Source of the DNA: Clonostachys chloroleuca
Lineage: Eukaryota > Ascomycota > Sordariomycetes > Hypocreales > Bionectriaceae
DNA: 64,000 nucleotides
Assembly (NCBI GenBank): GCA_037952775.1
Contig: JBANAY010000004.1
Span: 14,136,001 to 14,200,000 of the forward strand
Direction: 5' to 3'
The position numbers were made by a program, and so were the translations under genes. This document shows positions 1 through 12,686 of the stretch, one piece after another. Position 1 is the stretch's first letter, and the number at the start of each line of letters is the position of its first letter. The notes below the pieces were generated by a model. That model did not search any database. It was not told the DNA's origin and worked only from the letters and a program-made list of their open reading frames with translations.

Positions 1-426
1 AATGACAGGGTCGTTGTACGTAGGCCGACTGGGGAGCTTGACTCTACGACGAACAGGAGAGTCCCAAAAATGTCACAAATGACAGCACATGATACTCAGG
101 TATGAATCTCAGATCCCTTTTCTTGATGATAGTGAATGCAGGAGTTAACATCATGTACGTGATTCCAGTATGTAAGTCATAGTCAAGGGGCTAGTAAAGC
201 ACACAAAATACAGCATTGACAAACCTACAGAATGTGAGTCCCGCTATAAGCTTACCTCAACGACTGGCCGCTTGCATACAATACTAACAGCTGCTAGTCA
301 GTAAGCTGACACTTTGTGGAATCCTTGGTTTGGTATTAATCATATCATAGTTTGTAAGTGGAGCTAGATGAATCTTTTTATGATACAAACGACGAATTGC
401 TGAACAGATAATAGCAATCAAGTGCC
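1..426. other. 5' flank of the HET gene, no clear gene
   Basis: No convincing coding region. A strong donor-like GTAAGT near 354 and acceptor-like AG sites before about 427 suggest that a short upstream exon of the HET gene lies here. I cannot fix its start; an ATG at 69 followed by a possible GTATGA donor near 100 is one candidate. Confidence 0.3.
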
Positions 427-2361
427 TTGAGGGAGGGCTGGGAGAGGCTGAGCAATAACGAGTTTGCACGGACGATAATTCATGATATCGGCCATGAGAA
501 CCTCATTCCAAGGCACCTCGATACCGACTCACCTCGTCTTTGTTCATCTTGCCAAATTAGAAGCTCCTCACTGCCACTCTTTGACAACTTAACTGATCTG
601 TCGAATATGCGCTCTACGGCACAGACATGTGATTTGTGCAGTATGGTTTTAGAGACAGTGGAACATGCTCGCTACCGGCCCTCTGGGCTTATAGAATTTC
701 GCCAAACTGGGACGGGTATAGGCGTTCAAAATGGACCAGATTTGATCTCATTTTATGAGAGACCAGGTAAATACTTCTTGTACACATTAGTAGGGTACTG
801 TTCTAATCTAACTACCATACTAGGCTCTGGTGATCCGAACTACTCACAATATGGGCTACCGATTCTCCCGAAAGCAGGAAGCAAACAAGAATTCGCGTTG
901 ATCAAAAGATGGTTGCACGAATGTGATTCTCACGCAACTTGCCAAAAGCAAGCCTCCAAAAATGAAGGGGCCAATGCCCCAACACGTCTTCTGGAGGTTG
1001 GACATAATATCCGGCTTGTCGATGCTTCATCGATTCGGTCACGGCCGTATATTGCTCTAAGTCACTGCTGGGGCCCTTTGAAACCAAAAGAAAAATTCTG
1101 CACTTATCAAGAAAACATTGAAGTTTTCCGGCGATCTATTCTTTTTGACGATCTACCAAAAACGTTCCAGGACGCCATCACTGTGACCAGGGGCATAGGC
1201 ATTAGTTATCTCTGGATCGATTCACTTTGTATCATCCAGAATGACAAGGAGGAATGGAAAAGGGAGTCCGCAAAGATGCAATATGTGTTCAGCGGAGCTT
1301 ACTGCACCCTCAGTGTCAACTCAGCACGGTCTTCCCTCGAAGGATTTCTCACACCACGCGTACCTCGAACCTGCGTACCGCTTCCCATAAGCGATTCAAG
1401 GCGCCTTTATGTCTGTCCGTCTATCGATGACTTTCACCGCGATGTAGACCAGAGTGTCCTCCACACTAGAGGATGGGTCCTACAAGAAAGAGCACTTTCA
1501 CGTCGGTTTATTCACTACACATCCACTCAAGTATATTGGGAGTGTGGTGCTGGGGTTCAGTGTGAGAGCCTCGCTAAATTTCAGAAGTGAGTCGTTCACC
1601 AAGGCCAAAATTTGATAGAATCTAACAGTAATGCTTCGACTTTTAGTTCCCGGGTCGCGTTCCTGGGAGATCCCAAATTCCCGACTTTGGCTCTCCAATA
1701 CTACAGAGACGGAAGACAGATCCTTCTTCAATATCTGTACGAAACATACTCCCAGCTGGCTTTTACAAACCCCACAGATCGCCCGGTCGCAATTCTTGGA
1801 CTAGAGAGCCGCTTATCCAGCGCGCTTCAGACGAGAGCCATGTTCGGAACGTTTAGCAAGTACTTCCCACGGTTCTTACTCTGGGAGAGCGCTGAGCTAG
1901 ATGGAATGCGGTCCATCGCGTTTGACAAAACTGACCAGCGTGTTCCAACCTGGTCATGGCTCTCCAAACTAGGAGCTATCCGATATATGAAGCTGGAGTT
2001 TAACAATGTTGATTGGGCAACTCAAAACTTCGAGAGTCCTTTCTCCTCCGACGAGAATATCAGAGAGGCGACGCCAGCCTCGAGCACAATGAGTGCATCT
2101 TTGCGTGCATATGCCCAAAGCTTTACGTTAACGCAGCAAGAGGCAAATTTTCATATATCATTTGATTTGGGGACCACTCTCCCCCTTGATAATCTCAAGT
2201 GCGTTATCATGGGGCGTGACAAATCTGGCGCCAAAGTATATGCCATCATTATTAAGAAATCGGAACATGGGTTGCACGAGGGGACATTTGAGAGAATTGG
2301 CTCGGCATCATTCCGCCCGGCCCAGGTGTGTGATGGAGGTGTCTGGGTTCTGGTTTGCTAG
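427..2361 (+). CDS. HET-domain (heterokaryon incompatibility) protein
   Basis: Two exons, to 1586 and 1647-2361, joined by a 60-base GT-AG intron (1587-1646) with a CTAAC branch site; the junction keeps frame. The HET domain core is visible around residues 207-300: YIALSHCWG, then a YLWIDSLCIIQ motif, a kinase-unrelated SAKMQYVFSGA segment, and later RGWVLQERALSRR, all HET hallmarks. An N-terminal cysteine cluster (LCSSCQ ... CDLC) typical of the family lies before the first in-frame ATG (607), so the true start is probably in an upstream exon and the left boundary is only the open frame. HET proteins act in the cytoplasm in non-self recognition and cell death between fungal strains. The partner and allele specificity cannot be read from sequence. 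The gene looks intact. Confidence 0.85.
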
Positions 2362-3831
2362 TTCGTGTGCTTTGATTTTGATATATTGATAAAATTAACA
2401 AGTCAACAATCTGGAAACCCTCTCTGCGGGAAAAATAACACAGGAACAGTTCAATCTAAATCAATGCCAAGTGAGATGCTGATAGAAAAACAAAGGCTCT
2501 GCCCAACACAATAAGATCACAGATCTCCACTTTCAACCGAAAACTTTACAAATACTATGGCTCTTTCAGCTTAATGCAAGTGCATGTGGTGGTGTGACAA
2601 TCTGATTGCACGATGCATTCGACTCCCGCGTTGCATTTTATCAAACAGTGATGCTCTGTCGCTTCAGGACGTCCGACGCCATCTTCAAGTCCTTCAGTCT
2701 TTGATCGAGCGATGGAGTCTGGAGGCACTTCTTTTCGCGGGGTGCAGCGAAGCGCTGTCGGTCCATCGAGAGGGCTTTACGTCCATAATCTTGGCTGTGC
2801 GTGTCGTTGTAATCGCTGTTTGCGTTGCGGTCAAGGTATATGACATATACGTTCCGGAGGAGACAGATTCTGAACTGCTCCTGTGCAAAACGTGAGGAAA
2901 GTTCAGCCGACAAGCGCTGAGGATGTATGTTTTTGGGATGTTCTGTAAAGACACGACAATCTGAGTCTTCGCGTACAAAGGTTAGACGCCTCGACATCTT
3001 AGGGTTGATATTCAAGTGCACGAGGATTTTTGTCCACAAAAAGTAGAATGATTTCAATAGATTTGGACACGGAATGAGCAGTGTCATAAGACAGGAGAGA
3101 TGATAAATAGAGTCACGAACAGTCTGCCCACATGGAAAGGCAGCAGGATGAGAATGCGAACCAAAAGGCGGCAACGAGGCTTTGCTGACCACTTTCAACC
3201 GTGGCGGCAACTTATTGAGCGGCAAGGCAGATCCGACCCACGTAAGAAGGCGACTTTTCTGCATGTGAGTCAAGGAAAAATGTCTGGCTCACCCCAACCC
3301 TAGGCAGAGCCTGACGCCCATCTTGAATCGTTGATTGGGTGAAGCACACTTCCGTGCGCACTGCCCCCTTATGCCGCACACCAATTCAAGTGGTCAGCAG
3401 CGAGTAACATTATTTTTTGACCCTCAGTTTCAAGGCGTGAATTTAGTGATATAAACTCACCAATAAAAGTGCGAGTGTCTCAAAAAGTGCACACCACTGG
3501 AAGTAGATGGCGCAGGCAGATGGGTTGCAATACATACATATTCGGTGGCCTCTACGGACGCCACTATCCTGACCTCAATGAGGCTGATTGTGACCACACC
3601 GAAGTGTCAAAATAGATACAATAGTTAGCTTTGTTAGATTGCCCTGTTATCACAAAAGCGAACAGTTCTTCCCAGTAGCAATATAGATGAGGCTCTGCTG
3701 AGCAAGACCTAAAGTTTTCCCCCTATTTCCACGCACAAACACAGAATTTCTTTATTAAGTGCCACTACTAGATTGTATATTTTATCTACATTGCAGCTCA
3801 TCGTCTATTGCCACCAATTACATATCGAGGA
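2362..3831. other. intergenic, only unconvincing ORFs
   Basis: A 210-codon open frame on the minus strand (2641-3273) and overlapping frames on both strands exist, but none shows a recognisable motif or splice structure. I see no supported gene. Confidence 0.4.
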
Positions 3832-6199
3832 ATGTATATCTCCGACGACAATGGACGGGCGATGGCCCACACAGCCAGCTTCACACGCTCGGAGAGTTAC
3901 CCAGGACTCCTCGGCACACGCTATAGGACTGATAAGGAGATCGTGATCGATACACCTACTCCTTGGCGTGACGAGATTCCTTCTGATGGAGAATCTTCTT
4001 TCCGAATGTTCCTTAACGATCCCAACGGCATAGTTGAACCGATTCATGAGGAGGGCAGCGCACCCTGGCAGTCTTTCGGGTCAGACTACGCTGACAGCGA
4101 AACGGTCAAGTCTGTCAAGGATCTGGGCCTATCCGACAGAAAGATATTCGATAGCGAGACGCGCGATTTCATCTATGAAGATTTGAACCCGGACCAATTG
4201 TGTCGACAACTGAATATCCAGCAAGACACAGGTTGCGTTCAATCTCCAACAGGCTGTTTCTCAAAAAATTGGAAGCAGTCTGAAACGTTATGGAACGACA
4301 GAAAAGTTCCGGTATTTACCTCTTGACGCCTTTGATAAGATTATCACGCCTCAGATAATATATTCCCTGCTGAAAGAATCGTTTCCACACCTGGGTAAGA
4401 AACAGCTTCGCTGCAAAGTGAAAGAAGTCTTAGGTGGTGTGGATAAGGAAAGCACTCTGAGCCCAAGAAGAAGTCAGCGACGAATACCCAGAAAGAGGGA
4501 AGATTCCACCGATACTAGAGAGCCAAGGAAGAGTCGGAGACGTATCCTAGCTCTTCTAGTGTTCATGAAGGCCCTGAACCGTTTTGAACATTTCATCAAA
4601 AATGGGATTTACGATTCTGACTTCCCTCTCGAAGATAACGGCAACGATACAATGGATTCAAACGGCCCGCACAAATTTCTGGAAGGTTGGGATGTCTATG
4701 AGATGAACTCTTTACTTATATTTCAATACTTCTTTTGGGTACCATTCTTCTTGATCAAGGGGGGTGAATTACGCTTCTATCTATTCAACAGTAAAACTGT
4801 TCTTCCGTGGGAAAGTATCAAATCTGACGCTCATGGTGGTAGTGGAACCATCCACAAGGTTCAAATTCACTCCGCTCATTTCTCGTTCGAAGAGTCCCAG
4901 GTATGTCGAGCGATCATAGTTTTAAATAACACAAACATGGCTAATACCCAAGGGAAGCCATCCGATGGTCCTATATATTTTGCTTTGAAGGAGGTTGACA
5001 ACGTTGACCGAGAGGGGTATCGCCAAGAATTCAAGGCCCTCGAAAAAACTTGCGCCAGAACATACAAGGACAAGCATCTCATCAAGCTCCTTCTTGCTTT
5101 TCAACATGGCGAAAAGCAGTATTTCTTGTTTGAATGGGCTGATGGCAACCTTGAGCAACTTTGGACTCAGACTAGTGGCGATAGCTTTCAGACAATCTGG
5201 GCAATACAGCAGTGCGTAGGTATTGCTACAGCCATCAGACGAATTCATGGGCTCTCATCTAAACAAGAAGAAGCTAGAAAGAGCTCCCAAGGTGCCGACG
5301 CGGGGAGGAAGGAGTGGGGACGCCATGGAGATATTAAGCCGCAAAACATTCTTTGGTTTAAAAAGTATGGCGAGGACAATGATCTCCTTGTGCTATCTGA
5401 CCTGGGGCTCGCCAGGTACCACTCAATCTTCACCAAGTCCAACATACCCCATTATCGGATCGACGGATATACAGGAGCCTACAGACCACCAGAAATGGAT
5501 ACTGGGAATCACATTTCCCCCAAGTATGATATATGGTCACTTGGGTGTGTATATTTGGAGTTTTTCATTTGGTATCTTAAAGGGGGCGAGTCTTTGTTAA
5601 AGTTCACTTTAGAAAGGCAGTTAGAAGACGACTCCTCAGTTCTAAACGTCCAAGAGGATAAATACTTCATGAAGATGTTTGACGATAACCGCAGACCATA
5701 TGCTGTGGTTAAACCATCTATTTCAGAGGTATTCAAACTTTCCCTGAATAAAATGACGAAAATGCTGACATATCGTTAGTGGATAACGAAACTACAAAAT
5801 CTCGACTCCTGTCCGGAGGTAATAAAGGAGATTCTACGGATTATCGAATTACATATGCTCGTTGTCGACTCAAGCGGCAGAAAATCCATTGGTCAAATAT
5901 GTGTATCTCTCACTCAAATCCTGAAAAGTGCTCAAGAAGAACACAAGTCAACTGAACCTCGATTCAAAAATGCCCTGGCACAGAAAGTGGGCGGTGCGCT
6001 CACAGACGATTTTGTGGACCGCCCGGCAACTTTGGACATTGGCGATGAACAGGAAAGTTCAGCAATTGCTGACAACGACACCAAAAAGCATACAGCGACA
6101 CTTAGAAGAGCCGAGTCAGCACCCTCATATGCTTCGGTTGCTGCTCGTGGACCTCGGAAGAGTGCCATAGCGAGTGCTTCCAAGAGTTGCAATAAATGA
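3832..6199 (+). CDS. protein kinase-like protein, frame break near 4220
   Basis: Starts at ATG 3832. The second half is a eukaryotic-type protein kinase domain: FALKEV (the beta3 lysine), catalytic loop HGDIKPQNIL (HGD instead of HRD), metal-binding DLGLA (DLG instead of DFG), then YRPPE and DIWSLGCV. Exon to 5728, intron 5729-5779 (51 bases), then exon 5780-6199 continuing in frame to a Ser/Lys-rich tail. In the N-terminal part the open frame from 3832 reads RDFIYEDLNPDQLCRQLNIQ up to about 4220. Coding-like sequence (FRYLPLDAFDKIIT and onward) then continues one base out of phase, with a TGA upstream in that frame at 4211. No intron of realistic length explains the +1 shift, so this is either a lesion or an assembly error. 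Such HGD kinases are common in fungal accessory genomes; the substrate is unknown. Confidence 0.7.
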
Positions 6200-6511
6200 G
6201 ACTATGATGAATAAGTTTACATATCGGTGAAGCTAGAGAAGTTTTAGAGCAGTCAACATATTTCACAGACTAGTTTTTAATGGTTGGAGACTTGACGTTG
6301 AAAGCACATAGTTTTCCATAAAACATTTGAAATGACTCAGAATATAAACCGGCACGGCAAACATCTATTCATAATATATTATACTTTAGTCAGATATATC
6401 CATCCTTGAATCAGGTATAATAAAAACACGTAGGGGGCGCACATTCCGACAACGCATCATTAGGCGATGATCCAGAACAAGAGATGGAGCGGTAGCTGAG
6501 CTAGGCTTAAA
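6200..6511. other. intergenic between convergent genes
   Basis: AT-rich; it separates the ends of the convergent kinase and triterpene cyclase genes. No gene or clear element seen. Confidence 0.4.
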
Positions 6512-8561
6512 TTAATCAGCATAGGTACAAAACATTGCTTTTCTATATCGCCCAAGAGCCATGATAGGAAAGTAATGACTGGAAAGCTGGGATCGAAGGT
6601 ATTGAGGCCCCGGGGAATCCGTGCTTGTGTAGTAGACTTCCTCCCAGGATGCCCCTTCCCTCTTCAAGGAGGCATCTTGCTGCTCAGCCAAGAGGTAATT
6701 TATCCCAGCTCTTATTGAGGCATCATCCGGATCTAGTTCTTCCAGAAGGCACATGATGGCCCATGCTGTCTGAGATGGTGTGGATGGGCCCCTTCCCGCC
6801 TTCTGTTGATCATTGCATGATTCAAAACTCTCTCCCCACCCCCATCAAAGTTCTGGACTTCTTTGACCCATGAGACAGCGGATGTTATCATGTCCTTCAC
6901 CCAGTTGTCATCATCAGCAAACCAAGCCAAGCCGGAGATTGCGGCACTGGTACCATAGAGATAACTCGCACCCCAGCGGCCATACCACCCGCCAAATCCT
7001 TGCTGCTCCTGGGCCAAATAACGTACAGCCCTCTGTGATGCAGTAGCGATCGCGCCAAGTACTTTTGTCTGGGCCAGCTGAGAGCTCAGGTCTTCATAGC
7101 TCTTCTGTGAGGCTATGTTGAGAACCATGCCGAACGCCTCAAGAACATAGCCTGTGAGATCAGCCGTCGAACTATGGCGTAAAGCTTTCAGCGGAGTCTT
7201 TCCGAGCCACTGTTCGTAGTTGTCAGTATTAAACGCCCCCAACCGCCATCAGAATTTTGCATCCCGCAAATCAACATTGCGGCTCTCGCTACCGTATCTG
7301 ACTCGATATTTGAAGAGTTCTGATGTAAGATTGAGAGGAGAACAGCCACAGTATCGTCAACACCGGGCGTGAGATTGTTGTGGTGCTGGAAAGACAACCC
7401 TCGTAAGACTTTTGGCGGACTGGAGCCGGGCCAGCCTCCACGTATGTTGGGCATATGATGCTTGCTAAGCCAATCTATCGACTTCTGAAGACGTGCATCG
7501 TGTTTATTCCACCCCGAGTCGCAGATAGCACGGATCCTGAGCGCAGTGTCCCAGGCCGAAGACACGCAAGACTGCACGCAAGACTGCAGCTGTTTTCCAG
7601 TTTCATCCTGGCAAATGAATTTTTGGATACCCTCGATGCCCAGCTTTATCACAGGACTTTCCTGTGAAAACCCTTCCAATACTAATGCTAGGATGCTGTT
7701 ATGCATTTGGGGGGAAATCCCTAGACAGTCACCAGAAGGCTCCACGTTGTTAAGAATCCACTGAACGCAGTATCTCAGGGCTTTCTTTCGCAGAGGAAAG
7801 CGTCTGAGTCCTCCCAGATAGGATAGAGCTGTATCTATTCCCGAGAAAAGGAGCTCAGTAGGATCGATCTCACGGGGTGTGAAAAGTGAGAAGTGAGTAG
7901 TCATCTTGTGCGTTGGATCAACCCATAGCTCATCAATAAAATCATTGGCGGCTGACCTCCCGTTTGGCAGAGCGTAAATAGGTCGATAGTGGGTGATGAC
8001 CAAGAGCGGAATTAACGTAGAACGTGCCCAGGGCGATAGCCGATGGAGATTGAACTTCAAAGATGACGGGAGCAGTATCAATTCAGCAGGTAGGTGAGGG
8101 ACAGCGTCCCAATGAAAGAGGCCAAACCGTGCAAAGGAAATCCGCGTGAGCATTCTGACCTTGGCAACACCGCCAGCCTTGAGTATGAACTGGCGCGCCT
8201 TTGCCATTTCTTGGCAAGACGGACTCATGCCTAGTATTTTTAGGGCAAGGTAGGCCTCGCAGCTTGCTGAGATGTCTCCGTGGCACTTCGTAGCAAAAGG
8301 CCAAGAACCATCTTCCTTCTGTTCTGACAGTATGTAGCGCTTGTAGAGCTCCGCATCCGGGATGGGAGTTTTTCCAAGGCACTGGAAAAGAAAGACCTGT
8401 TCTGCGGTTATGGTAACGTTGCAAAGAGCCTCATCTCTCCACTGCTCGTCAAGTTGCATCTTGTCCCAGGTGTAGTCCATGGCAAGGGAGAGGGACTGGT
8501 TCACAAGATGCTCCGAGGGCCGAGAGAAATTTCTCGTCTCTTGGCTTTGATCGGAGTCCAT
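6512..8561 (-). CDS. squalene-hopene-cyclase-type triterpene cyclase, two single-base frame breaks
   Basis: Class II triterpene cyclase that would cyclise squalene or a related polyprenyl chain by protonation. Start ATG at 8561. QW repeats are clear: QKEDGSWPF near the N-terminus, QNSDGGWG near 7243, QGFGGWYGRWG, and QNFDGG(W)GES. With the two breaks bridged the protein is about 683 residues, normal for squalene-hopene cyclases. Break 1 is at C5 (7236-7240, plus strand): SDGGWG should run on into AFNTDNYEQW but is one base short. Break 2 is at C5 (6839-6843): the next frame carries WGESFES, then the SQTAWAIMCLLEEL motif. Both breaks sit in G/C runs and no intron fits. The acid motif, normally DxDD, reads GVDD (TPGVDDTVAVLL), so the first Asp is Gly while the Asp aligned with the proton donor is present. 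Product unknown. Family confident, functional status uncertain. Confidence 0.85.
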
Positions 8562-10149
8562 GATTTCTCTTTCTCCTCTCTCAATGCAGAAGATATCTGT
8601 CCCCATTAGTGCGATTTTGGATGAAATGTATGCGTAGATTTGATCGGTTGCGAAGAGACCAGGACGTTTGAGACAGGAAGTTCCCCGTCACCTTCATATC
8701 TACCCATCCCAGACTGAACATCTGGGCTTTCCACGTGGGCATGGGCTCCTTTATGATACGGATTTGAATGGTTTTCGGCTTCGCAAAAACTGAGCTGCAT
8801 TTATCGTACATGCATGGGTCCAAATGTCCAAATCCTCCCGTTCCGGCGCTTCCATGAGTTGAACAAGTGATGCATCCGTTCTCGAGGATTTCTAAACCTG
8901 ATTTCGATACTTTAGTCAGGATGCGCTCAAACTTTCTTTTTAGCGTCCGGCAACCATGGTCAATTTCAACGGATTGGGGGGAGACGTCATCGACAACAAC
9001 TTTTCCTCGGTGATCAGTGTGTCTCCAATTGTTACCCATGGGGAAATCACGGTATGTCATGAATCATGGCATACGTATGTATGTGCAGGTGATAAAACTG
9101 TCCATAAAGAGAATTCATCGCAGTGGCACGTGTTGGAGCTCATCAAGGGATGATGAATAATCTGGGGGCAATCCGAGGAATGCCCACGACTAACTCATTT
9201 GGCTGGTATGCAAACGGTCACCAAACTCCAATATGTGGAGATACTCGTGCTACTACCCTTGAATCCAATCTCAACTAAGGGCTTTCCGTTATCACAGCTC
9301 ATCGAGGATCGACGGTTGTCCTCGAAGTTTGAGGACTAGAATCACCCTTGTGCTCCAACGTCGAAAATCCTGGAGCGGCGAAGGGTTTGATAGATTTCAC
9401 TAACGACTGAGTAGATGATATAGCAATGCGCCCAGTATAAAAAGATTTACTTTGGCTCTTGTGCGACATTCCATCCTAGGTAGTAAATTGTCAGCCCTGT
9501 TAGTGACCTTGTCCAAAACACCTCCAACCGTGTACATTCACGCATCAAGGAGCCGAGAAACGGATATGAGAATTCGAGTGTAAAGTTAAAAATAGTAATG
9601 AAAGGTGCCAGGCCTGGTATCTAGGCCTGAAATCTCAACACGATGAGAGCCGAGGAAACCAAAACCTCATACTTGAATATTCAGGTTTGTTGCATTGAGT
9701 TTGCTTGCAGACAGGACTTAGGGTGTCGATTCTAATACGCCTCATCCTTTCGTCTCTATATCTAAAATAAATACTCACAACATCGTGGTTCCTGCCTTAA
9801 TTAACCCATCTATATTTGTAAATCGCACCTCACTAAAAACAACAGCCTGGGGTTTCCCTTGTACTTCTGTCCGCTAGCTGTGCTTATCCCTGTCTGTAGC
9901 TAGCAAAGTCTCGATCCTTGACCATAAGGGAGATTTGTTGGTATCTCAAACAAAGACAGATAGTAAAAAAAGTGAAAGCATGGCCATTTTTTTCACATAA
10001 ATTGCCTCCCATATCGCACTACTTGACACGAGAAATTCCTCTTGCGTTCAACATCACCTCACCTCAAAGCACCGCAAAGCAGCATACCGCAAACCAACAA
10101 GACACAGCTCTTTCCCAATTTATCATTGCCACAACACCAGCCTTTAAGA
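8562..10149. other. intergenic; uncertain 159-codon minus-strand ORF
   Basis: A minus-strand ATG frame (9060-8581) of 159 codons ends just upstream of the triterpene cyclase start. It has no recognisable motif and may simply be leader sequence. The remainder up to 10149 holds no gene I can support. Confidence 0.3.
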
Positions 10150-10473
10150 ATGTCTAGCGATTTCGGCAAGTGGACGGCAAGCGTTGACGATGACATGGAC
10201 ATCGCTGCAGCCCAAATGGAACACGGATGTTGCATCGAAGCTTGCCAACAAATGGCGACTATCAACAGTCAAGTAACTGATTTGGCTGGGACTTCTGTGA
10301 CAAGCGATGAGAAGCAAAACCGGAAAGAGGACTTCGAGAAGAAGTTCAGGTTCCTCGAGGAGCGGTGTGAGCAACATCTGCCAGTTCTCCCCGATTCGAT
10401 GCGCGAGGCTCACGAGAAGGAGATGGCGGGCGCAAGAAAGACGTTTGAAACTGTCATCAGATTCTTGGACTAG
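10150..10473 (+). CDS. small hypothetical protein
   Basis: Single-exon frame of 107 residues beginning MSSDFGKWTASVDDDMD. The frame stays open upstream, but this ATG follows CT/CA-rich leader-like sequence. The protein is acidic and helical-looking with cysteines near the N-terminus (HGCCIEAC) and a charged C-terminal half (EDFEKKFRFLEERCE). No signal peptide or membrane segment. I do not recognise a family. It lies alone between the triterpene cyclase and the housekeeping block. Confidence 0.45.
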   Translation: MSSDFGKWTASVDDDMDIAAAQMEHGCCIEACQQMATINSQVTDLAGTSVTSDEKQNRKEDFEKKFRFLEERCEQHLPVLPDSMREAHEKEMAGARKTFETVIRFLD

Positions 10474-11122
10474 ATTCTAATTACGCAGATTGGGGTTTTT
10501 GATGATGATAAGGAACGGAAACGAGCCCAGTGTCTGATGTTGTTAGAACTGTCTGGGGAGTGGGAAAGTTTCACATCCCACTTTTTGCCTGATAGGCAGC
10601 TGAATAACATTCCAATTTCTCCCAACAACTCCTCAATCTTGCTGAAGTCGATCGCAACTACGATATATCGCAGATATTCAAGAAGCCTATCGTATTAATA
10701 GAACTTCACATTCTGCTGCTGAGCGATTCTTTGCAGCTAGAATTCGAGAACACTGCATGATCATTGTTTCCTCAACACTATTACAAGGCAGAATTTGTAG
10801 GCGATGGTGACAATATGTGTTCCCTGACGTATCAAGATGATTCACGGTCAAAAAAAGTAACAATATGTAGTTGTTCATGGAAATTAATTAATGCTGCTAG
10901 AGTTGTTCCATGTCATTATGTCATTTTGTCTGGTGGGGCTCGTGCGCGTCATGGCCAATCAGCGTCGTGAGTGATAATCGGCATTCCAGGCCCTGATCCA
11001 ACTCTCGAAGAAGCGCACCGAAACACTCCTTCACAATCACCACCAGAACCATCCGTTCCTGCTCCTGACTCTCATTACTTAGTCCAACTCATCGTCTCTC
11101 ATTCATCATCAACCGAAACAAA
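10474..11122. other. intergenic, promoter side of the DUF1640 gene
   Basis: No gene seen. CA/CT-rich sequence just before 11123 resembles a fungal 5' leader. Confidence 0.4.
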
Positions 11123-11995
11123 ATGCCTGCCTCCAGAATCGTGCCGGTCGAGGCGCTGCCCAAGTTCCTGCTCCCACGGCTGAGCTGGCAGGCCACTTCG
11201 CCCCTGCTCGTCTCGAGCCGATCCTCGGGCCAGAGGCGGCATCAACATACTGCACTGGCGCCGCGTCTGCAAGCATCGTCGTTCCAAGCACAGCATCGCC
11301 CAGCAGTGGCCCAACGAAGGCGCAGCCCAATCATTGGCGCGGCAGCTTTCCATGCCACAGCCCGACGCCTGCGAGATCACCACTTCGACACCCTGAAATT
11401 CGTCCAGCGACTCCAGAGTGAAGGGTTCACCGAGGACCAGGCAGCATCGATGATGAAGGTCCTGAACGACGTTATTGAAGAGAGGTACGTTGCCTAGAAT
11501 TGAGCCTCCCACAAAGCGTCATGCTCGCTTCCCGAATCTCAGGCTCACCCAAATCCAACCCATAGCATCCAAAACCTCACACGGACCATGGTCTTACGCG
11601 AAGACGCCGCCAAGGCCACCTACACACAAAAGGTCGACTTCGCCAAGCTCCGCTCCGAGCTCCTCTCGGCGGACAGCACCGAGTCGAACACGACGCGCAT
11701 CACGCACGAGCGGCTGGCCAACGAGATCGCCAAGCTGTCGAGCCGGCTGCGGGACGAGATCGGGCGGACGCAGGCCAGCGTGCGGCTGGACCTGAATCTC
11801 GAGAAGGGCCGCATACGGGAGGAGGCGGTCGGCCAGGAGCTCAAGCTCAAGGAGACGGAGACGCGGATCGAGCAGGAGGTGGCGGCGCTGCGGGAGAAGC
11901 TGGAGCAGGTCAAGTTCCAGACGTTGCAGTGGCTGATGGGCGTGTGCACCGGGTTCGCGGCTCTGCTTCTTGGTGCTTGGAGGCTGCTGATGTGA
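11123..11995 (+). CDS. Fmp32/MCUR1-like (DUF1640) mitochondrial coiled-coil protein
   Basis: Exons 11123-11484 and 11566-11995; the 81-base intron (GTACGT...CATAG) keeps frame, giving 263 residues. The first ~90 residues are Arg/Ser/Ala-rich with almost no acids, as in a mitochondrial presequence. Then comes HFDTLKFVQRLQSEGFTEDQA, the start of the DUF1640/CCDC90 fold, a long heptad-like coiled coil (LRSELLSADST, LANEIAKLSSRLRDEIG, VAALREKLEQ), and a C-terminal membrane helix (LQWLMGVCTGFAALLLGAWRLL). Family members are inner-membrane proteins linked to calcium uniporter regulation in animals and respiratory-chain assembly in yeast. Intact. It marks the left edge of the GC-rich conserved block. 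Confidence 0.85.
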
Positions 11996-12686
11996 GGGAT
12001 TCGGGTGGGCAGGCTGGAGTTTGGGGTGTATATAGATGTGTGATACGGGTTGGGATTGGGATAATAGGGGAGGGCGGCGTATTTCCAATTTCCATTGTTA
12101 ATTCGGAATTTGCGTTGATTGATGGAAGATGTCACAGACATGACCAAGTATTTCATTTGTCGTTATACACTATAATCACTACAGACGTACATATGCCCTC
12201 GGAGGGCTTAAACAGAAGACAGACATGTTTACTACAGGGCTTCGATCAAAGCAACTGGGCTGAATGGCCAGCTTTTCCAGATAAGATACAGTTCAACTCA
12301 GTTCAGGGAACAATCGTCTACGACCCTCGTCGAGAGTGGGCGAGCGAATAGTGGTGTTGATCAACCGCTCACTGGCCGTGGGAGACGCACGTGTAACCTT
12401 GATCAGGGACCGATGACGGAATGCAGATGCAACCCCGCCCCCGCCTGGGATGGATTGCAGGCCAGATTCACGTCGAGCTTCCATCTCGGTTGGCAGGGGG
12501 GCTATCGCTGGCTCGCAAAACATCCGAGAAGTGGAATTGTCATGGAACCGCACAGATTTTACAGTGCCCTCTTAGCCTGCTGCCATCGTCTGGCTCCCTC
12601 TCTCCTCTCTCCGCTTCATCTGTACCTGAATTGCGTTTGTTGCCCGCCACCAAGCCAACCTTAAACACAACACACCTTTCCTCATC
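11996..12686. other. intergenic
   Basis: 3' end of the DUF1640 gene and the promoter of the dehydrogenase. No gene; the CT/CA-rich stretch just before 12687 is leader-like. Confidence 0.4.

Noticed and set aside
2641..3273. 210-codon minus-strand ORF
   Set aside because: No recognisable motif, no coherent start or splice structure; overlapping frames are equally long.
4312..4354. 43-base intron in the first kinase gene
   Set aside because: It would keep frame but would delete FRYLPLDAFDKIIT, the coding-like segment expected in the family.
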